Below, in pieces: positions 6,925 to 9,997 of a stretch of 9,997 nt of DNA. The notes under the pieces were generated by a model, which had not been told where the DNA came from, made no database searches, and worked only from the letters and a program-made list of their open reading frames with translations. Every line of letters begins with the position of its first letter. Within the stretch, counting starts at the first letter, position 1. The DNA is from Thiotrichaceae bacterium (GTDB lineage Bacteria; Pseudomonadota; Gammaproteobacteria; Thiotrichales; Thiotrichaceae), in NCBI GenBank assembly GCA_027008885.1, contig JALVDQ010000262.1, positions 1 to 9,997 on the forward strand, given 5' to 3'. A program made the position numbers and the translations under genes.

Positions 6925-6930
6925 TATAAT
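6925..6930 (+). promoter_or_regulatory. Candidate hrcA -10 box (TATAAT)
   Basis: This is a perfect sigma-70 -10 hexamer 29 bp before the chosen hrcA ATG. No recognisable -35 hexamer is seen at 16-18 bp; that stretch is the C6-TG part of the repeat core. No CIRCE element (TTAGCACTC, nine bases, GAGTGCTAA) is visible nearby, so HrcA autoregulation through a standard operator is not supported here. Confidence 0.45.
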
Positions 6931-6958
6931 TTATATGCTGATGCTTGAAAATAAGACA

Positions 6959-8023
6959 ATGCCCATCATTATACAGCCTATGAGTTCTCCACCTGATATA
7001 ACTGATCGCGCCAGACATCTACTCAAGGTCTTAATCGAAGGCTATATTGAAGATGGTCAACCCATTGGCTCAACATTGCTGGCAAAACGTAGCGGACTGG
7101 ATTTGAGTCCGGCGACCATCCGCAATGTCGTTGCATCGCTGGAAGAAGCAGGCTATGTTCATTCGCCGCATACCTCCGCAGGACGAGTCCCTACCACACA
7201 GGGATATCGTCTGTTTGTTGACACACTGCTTAATGTTAAACCACTTGATGATATTGATTTTCACTCGCTGGAAATTCAACTGGACAAAAGTTCATCAAGC
7301 GATCTTGTTCACTCAGCTTCAAATATGCTTTCAGGGCTAACCCAGCTGACCGGCATAGTCATGGTGCCATTATTGGAAAACCGTGCAATCCGCCAAATTG
7401 AATTTGTAAAACTATCAGAAAAACAAATACTTGCCATACTGGTCATGTCAAACAATGACATCGAAAACCGCATGCTTCAGTTGCAGCAAGAAGTTAATAC
7501 TACTGAACTACAACAAAGTAGCAACTACCTTACTGAAATTCTTGCTGGAAAAACCATGCAGCAGGCAAGATCTATTCTGCTGGAAGAGATGGAACAGGTG
7601 CGTCAGGACATGAACAGCATAATGCTCTCCGCTATCAGCCTGGGGAAACAGGCGGTTTCCGGTCTTGCCGATTTGCCGCCTGAAGACTATGTGGTCGCGG
7701 GACGCACCAAGCTGATGGACTATGATGACCTCTCGGATGTGAATAAACTGCGTCAGTTATTCAATGCCTTTAACCAGAAGCGGGATATTTTAGGTTTGCT
7801 GGATCGCTGCATAGATGCTGAAGGAGTGCAGATATTTATCGGGCGTGAGTCAGGACACGAAGTCTTTGATGACTGCAGTGTTATTACATCGCCTTACCAG
7901 ATAGATGAATCGCATGTTGGTGTCCTTGGCGTGGTAGGTCCAAAAAGAATGCGCTATGACCGCGTGATTCCTGTTGTTGATATTACGGCACGCTTATTAT
8001 CATCGGCGATGCAAAATAAATAA
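6959..8023 (+). CDS. hrcA: Heat-inducible transcription repressor HrcA
   Basis: HrcA is a dimeric cytosolic repressor that binds CIRCE operators of chaperone genes and needs GroEL to stay active. The product is 354 residues from this start, slightly long for the family. An N-terminal winged helix (about 10-85) carries the signature LSPATIRNVVASLEEAGY, followed by HTSAGRVPTTQGYRLFVD. The GAF-like middle and dimerisation part includes the insert TGIVMVPL, and the C-terminal hallmark QIFIGRESGHEVFDDCSVI is present. In-frame starts exist at 6920 (TTG), 6935, 6941, 6959 and 6980; none has a strong ribosome site. 6959 fits a transcript starting just after the -10 at 6925-6930. No grpE or dnaK follows within 2 kb; a secreted SGNH gene does, so the usual heat-shock operon is not present here. 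Confidence 0.95.
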   Translation: MPIIIQPMSSPPDITDRARHLLKVLIEGYIEDGQPIGSTLLAKRSGLDLSPATIRNVVASLEEAGYVHSPHTSAGRVPTTQGYRLFVDTLLNVKPLDDIDFHSLEIQLDKSSSSDLVHSASNMLSGLTQLTGIVMVPLLENRAIRQIEFVKLSEKQILAILVMSNNDIENRMLQLQQEVNTTELQQSSNYLTEILAGKTMQQARSILLEEMEQVRQDMNSIMLSAISLGKQAVSGLADLPPEDYVVAGRTKLMDYDDLSDVNKLRQLFNAFNQKRDILGLLDRCIDAEGVQIFIGRESGHEVFDDCSVITSPYQIDESHVGVLGVVGPKRMRYDRVIPVVDITARLLSSAMQNK

Positions 8024-8057
8024 TTCAGGTTTCGCTACGACTCATGTATTCGGCAGA

Positions 8058-8090
8058 TTTCCGGGAGGCTGATCAATGAACCTCCTGAAA
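8058..8090. terminator. Imperfect stem-loop after hrcA
   Basis: TTTC (8058-8061) and GGGAGG (8063-8068) can pair with GAAA (8087-8090) and CCTCCT (8081-8086), with C8062 bulged, one G-U pair and a 12-base loop. It begins 35 bp after the hrcA stop. No T-run follows, so a terminator role is possible but not firm. Confidence 0.35.
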
Positions 8091-8150
8091 TAGTCTTGTG
8101 CCTAAATACACCCCATTAAGTTTGCTTTATTTTTTTCAGGAGTATAATAA

Positions 8151-8179
8151 ACCCATCCCCCCTGTTTTTTATATATTTT
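8151..8179 (+). repeat. Interspersed repeat core, copy 4
   Basis: The 29-bp core is identical to copy 1 (and identical in the next base, C). No head or heptad array precedes it; instead the left flank is AGTATAATAA, which contains a TATAAT at 8143-8148. It lies in the gap between hrcA and the SGNH gene, 79 bp before the latter's start codon. Confidence 0.85.
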
Positions 8180-8191
8180 CCTAAAGTCAGA

Positions 8192-8220
8192 TTTAAAACA
8201 TTTAATGGATAAGAGATAAT
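8192..8220 (+). promoter_or_regulatory. Candidate sigma-70 promoter for the SGNH gene
   Basis: TTTAAA (8192-8197) and GATAAT (8215-8220) are separated by 17 bp, matching consensus at four and five of six positions. Transcription would start about 30 bp before the ATG at 8258. A second TATAAT at 8143-8148 lies just before repeat copy 4 and is an alternative. Confidence 0.4.
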
Positions 8221-8257
8221 ATTCCACGAACGGAACATAGCCTCAAGGATAATAAAT

Positions 8258-9109
8258 ATGAATATTTTAATAAGGACTCGATGGTTTTTGCCTGCTTTTC
8301 TGGTTTTTCAGATAACGTTTTTTTTGTCTGCCCCCGTGTTTGCAACAAATAAATCACTCCATGCCAGCCTTTCGCAGGCAACTAATAAGCGCTTTAATAA
8401 CGATTATGCGTTTAAAAAGTGCCGGGCTTTGCAGGCAAAACCTTTTAACAGGAAAAGCAAAAAGAAAAAAGCGATTATTATTGGTGACAGTCAGGGGTGT
8501 GATTTCCTCAATAGCGCACTTGAAAATGGCTATTTAAGAAATTATCAAATTCAGTTCCATTTTATTCCTTATCCCTGCCAAAGAGTGCCAGGAGAATATA
8601 TATCAAGATATATTCAGCCAAAGCACCGGCGCTTTTGCACAACCAAAGGGCGCACAGATACACTAAAGCAAGTAAAAAAACATATAAAAGATGCAGACTT
8701 AATTATTTTCGCCTCACTATGGAAGCCACAGGTCGCTGAAAAATTACCAAAGATTATCAGTTATCTGCATATACAAAAACATCAGAGACTGATTGTTATC
8801 GGGAACAAATTTTTTGGCAATATGTCGATTCAGGACTATTTTCACATGAGCACCAAAGAGCTTCGCTCACTCAGAAATAATGTGGGAACCAAAACACTGG
8901 AAATAAATTCTATCTTGCGAAAGCGCCTGCATGGTCGAGTCGCTTTTATTGATCCACATCAACTGGTTTGCGGCAATCACTCCACCAGTTGCCCTATCTT
9001 TACCAATGACCTGAAATTAATTTCTTATGATGGCAGACACTTGACCAAGGCAGGTGCTCGCTATATTGGCAAAATATTATTTCAACGATCCGTACTGGGC
9101 AGGATATAA
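8258..9109 (+). CDS. Secreted SGNH-domain protein resembling the periplasmic domain of OafA-type acyltransferases
   Basis: The 283-residue protein has a signal peptide (arginines at 6 and 8, hydrophobic 9-27, likely cleavage after VFA at 29) and no other membrane segment, so it should act in the periplasm or outside. The SGNH nucleophile block is IIIGDSQGCD with Ser78. A middle block LIIFASLWKP resembles the strand ending in Trp seen in SGNH domains fused to acyltransferase-3 membrane proteins. The catalytic Asp258 and His261 lie in YDGRHLTKAGARYIG. Six cysteines (55, 81, 107, 127, 238, 245) could form three disulfides. The fused relatives O-acetylate surface glycans; here the SGNH part stands alone, so it may be a transferase partner or an esterase. 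AAGGA lies eight bases before the ATG. The gene appears monocistronic. Confidence 0.82.
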   Translation: MNILIRTRWFLPAFLVFQITFFLSAPVFATNKSLHASLSQATNKRFNNDYAFKKCRALQAKPFNRKSKKKKAIIIGDSQGCDFLNSALENGYLRNYQIQFHFIPYPCQRVPGEYISRYIQPKHRRFCTTKGRTDTLKQVKKHIKDADLIIFASLWKPQVAEKLPKIISYLHIQKHQRLIVIGNKFFGNMSIQDYFHMSTKELRSLRNNVGTKTLEINSILRKRLHGRVAFIDPHQLVCGNHSTSCPIFTNDLKLISYDGRHLTKAGARYIGKILFQRSVLGRI

Positions 9110-9162
9110 GCTCTCGGGGACGTAATAATTGGCAGTAATCTTCTCTTGTTTTGTTTAATGTT

Positions 9163-9176
9163 TTGCTCAAGAGCAA
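9163..9176. terminator. Palindrome between convergent SGNH and lexA genes
   Basis: TTGCTC and GAGCAA flank two bases. A wider pairing is also possible: TTTTGC (9161-9166) with GCAAAA (9178-9183). CAAGAGC (9168-9174) also has an inverted partner at 9218-9224. These alternatives fall in the 135-bp convergent gap 9110-9244, which holds no gene. No T-run follows, so a terminator role is only suggested by position. Confidence 0.3.
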
Positions 9177-9244
9177 GGCAAAAGCGTGCGGTTTAATAAA
9201 TGAGCTCCTTTAACGCAGCTCTTGGGCAAACTGAGTAGTTACTT

Positions 9245-9841
9245 CTACGAAAGATAATCCCGAAATACACCAATCAGTACGCCTTGTATTTCTACCATAT
9301 CGGCAGGATAAAACATGGATTGCATCTGGCTATTTGCCGGTCGTAATTCAACCACTCCGGTTTCTTTTGGATAATAATATTTAAGTGTTGCTTCGTAACG
9401 ATCAACGAGCGCAACGATAATATTTCCTTCTCTTGCATAATTTTGCTTTTGTATTACAACATAATCTTCATCCCAAATGCCTGCCTCTATCATTGAATCC
9501 CCGGAAATTTTTAGCACATAGCGATTCGGACCACTGAATAGCTGTGCCATATTAATGTTCTGCTGATCCGGTATGGCTTCAATGGGACAGCCTGCCGCAA
9601 TGCGCCCCATATAGGGCAGGCTGTTTTCGTCTTTAATAAAGTGATTTTTTAGCTGGTAGGCTGATTTTCCTTCTGCTTCTTCCAGATAGTCATTGTTGAT
9701 TAAAGCACGGATGTGTTTATGGATGGTACTGCGTCCTACGCCTATTTCCTGACCTATTTCTTCCAATGTCGGCAGGTATCCCATTTGTTGTGCTAAATGC
9801 TGAATTGTTTGCAGAACAAGTGCCTGTTTTGACGTAAGCAT
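9245..9841 (-). CDS. lexA: LexA repressor (SOS regulator, S24 self-cleaving protease)
   Basis: LexA represses DNA-repair genes and cleaves itself when RecA filaments form on damaged DNA. The product is 198 residues from the ATG at 9841, chosen because GGAG lies eight bases upstream and the protein then begins MLTSKQALVL, as LexA proteins do; the frame is open 23 codons further. An N-terminal winged helix (about 5-62) contains GYLPTLEEIGQEIGVGRSTIHKHIRAL. The cleavage site is Ala83-Gly84 in GRIAAG. The catalytic Ser116 is in SGDSM and Lys154 in EATLKYY. Overall length matches E. coli LexA (202). The recognition helix differs clearly from the enteric one, so its operator may not be the enteric CTGT-N8-ACAG. 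A second, specialised LexA paralogue cannot be excluded. Confidence 0.9.
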   Translation of the reverse strand: MLTSKQALVLQTIQHLAQQMGYLPTLEEIGQEIGVGRSTIHKHIRALINNDYLEEAEGKSAYQLKNHFIKDENSLPYMGRIAAGCPIEAIPDQQNINMAQLFSGPNRYVLKISGDSMIEAGIWDEDYVVIQKQNYAREGNIIVALVDRYEATLKYYYPKETGVVELRPANSQMQSMFYPADMVEIQGVLIGVFRDYLS

Positions 9842-9881
9842 GATATTCTCTCCAAAGTTCTCTCTTTGTTGCTTAGTCTTA

Positions 9882-9914
9882 TTTATAGCGAACAAAAAAC
9901 AAACTTTCAAGTTT
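9882..9914 (-). promoter_or_regulatory. lexA promoter with overlapping palindrome
   Basis: On the minus strand TTGAAA (9905-9910) and TATAAA (9882-9887) are spaced by exactly 17 bp, a good sigma-70 promoter about 40 bp before the lexA ATG. The -35 lies inside a 14-bp inverted repeat, AAACTT and AAGTTT around two bases (9901-9914). A repressor bound there would block RNA polymerase, so this is a plausible LexA autoregulatory operator; the binding itself is inferred. Confidence 0.55.
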
Positions 9915-9932
9915 TTTCTGTTAAAATGCCTT

Positions 9933-9961
9933 TTATCATTTTCTATAGAAAAAAACGATAA
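9933..9961. promoter_or_regulatory. Second palindrome upstream of lexA
   Basis: TTTTCTATAGAAAA (9939-9952) is a perfect 14-bp palindrome, enclosed by TTATC (9933-9937) and GATAA (9957-9961). It lies about 20 bp upstream of the lexA -35 and may serve lexA or a divergent gene beyond the window. It does not share a half-site with 9901-9914. Confidence 0.4.
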
Positions 9962-9997
9962 GCGTAGAAATGCTTGTTTTTTACATTATGAGTTTAT

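Noticed and set aside
6587..6958. CIRCE operator upstream of hrcA
   Set aside because: No TTAGCACTC or GAGTGCTAA half-site is visible in the gap.

Overview
The window looks like a chromosomal segment from a moderately AT-rich gammaproteobacterium. The evidence is family-level: an HrcA repressor, a LexA of about 200 residues with a normal self-cleavage site, an NAD kinase of the usual bacterial type, and ordinary Shine-Dalgarno sites. The genus cannot be named from the sequence. No tRNA, rRNA, CRISPR array, transposase or phage gene was seen.

Layout. Positions 1-122 hold a composite non-coding repeat cut by the window edge. On the minus strand follow trpB (138-1334) and nadK (1428-2294). Across a 60-bp gap from nadK, an EamA-type membrane transporter (2355-3254) runs on the plus strand. 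It converges, over a long stem-loop, on a minus-strand gene for a small exported protein with three internal repeats (3337-4053). Next comes a minus-strand pair: a family 4 glycosyltransferase (5417-6586) followed by a protein with a GINT1-N-like beta-propeller domain (4183-5373). These two are probably one transcription unit for a surface glycan. The 372-bp gap 6587-6958 holds two more copies of the repeat and several inverted repeats. Then come hrcA (6959-8023, plus), another repeat copy, a secreted SGNH protein (8258-9109, plus) and lexA (9245-9841, minus), which has a clear promoter overlapped by a palindrome.

The genes do not form one pathway. Housekeeping and regulatory genes (trpB, nadK, hrcA, lexA) are interleaved with cell-surface functions (glycosyltransferase, propeller protein, SGNH protein, exported repeat protein). 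Two usual partnerships are absent: no trpA lies beside trpB, and no grpE/dnaK follows hrcA.

The most unusual element is the interspersed repeat. A 29-bp core occurs four times, always on the plus strand and always between genes. In two copies it is preceded by a heptanucleotide tandem array (6 and 3 units) and a 26-bp head with palindromic character. One copy ends three bases before the likely hrcA -10 box.
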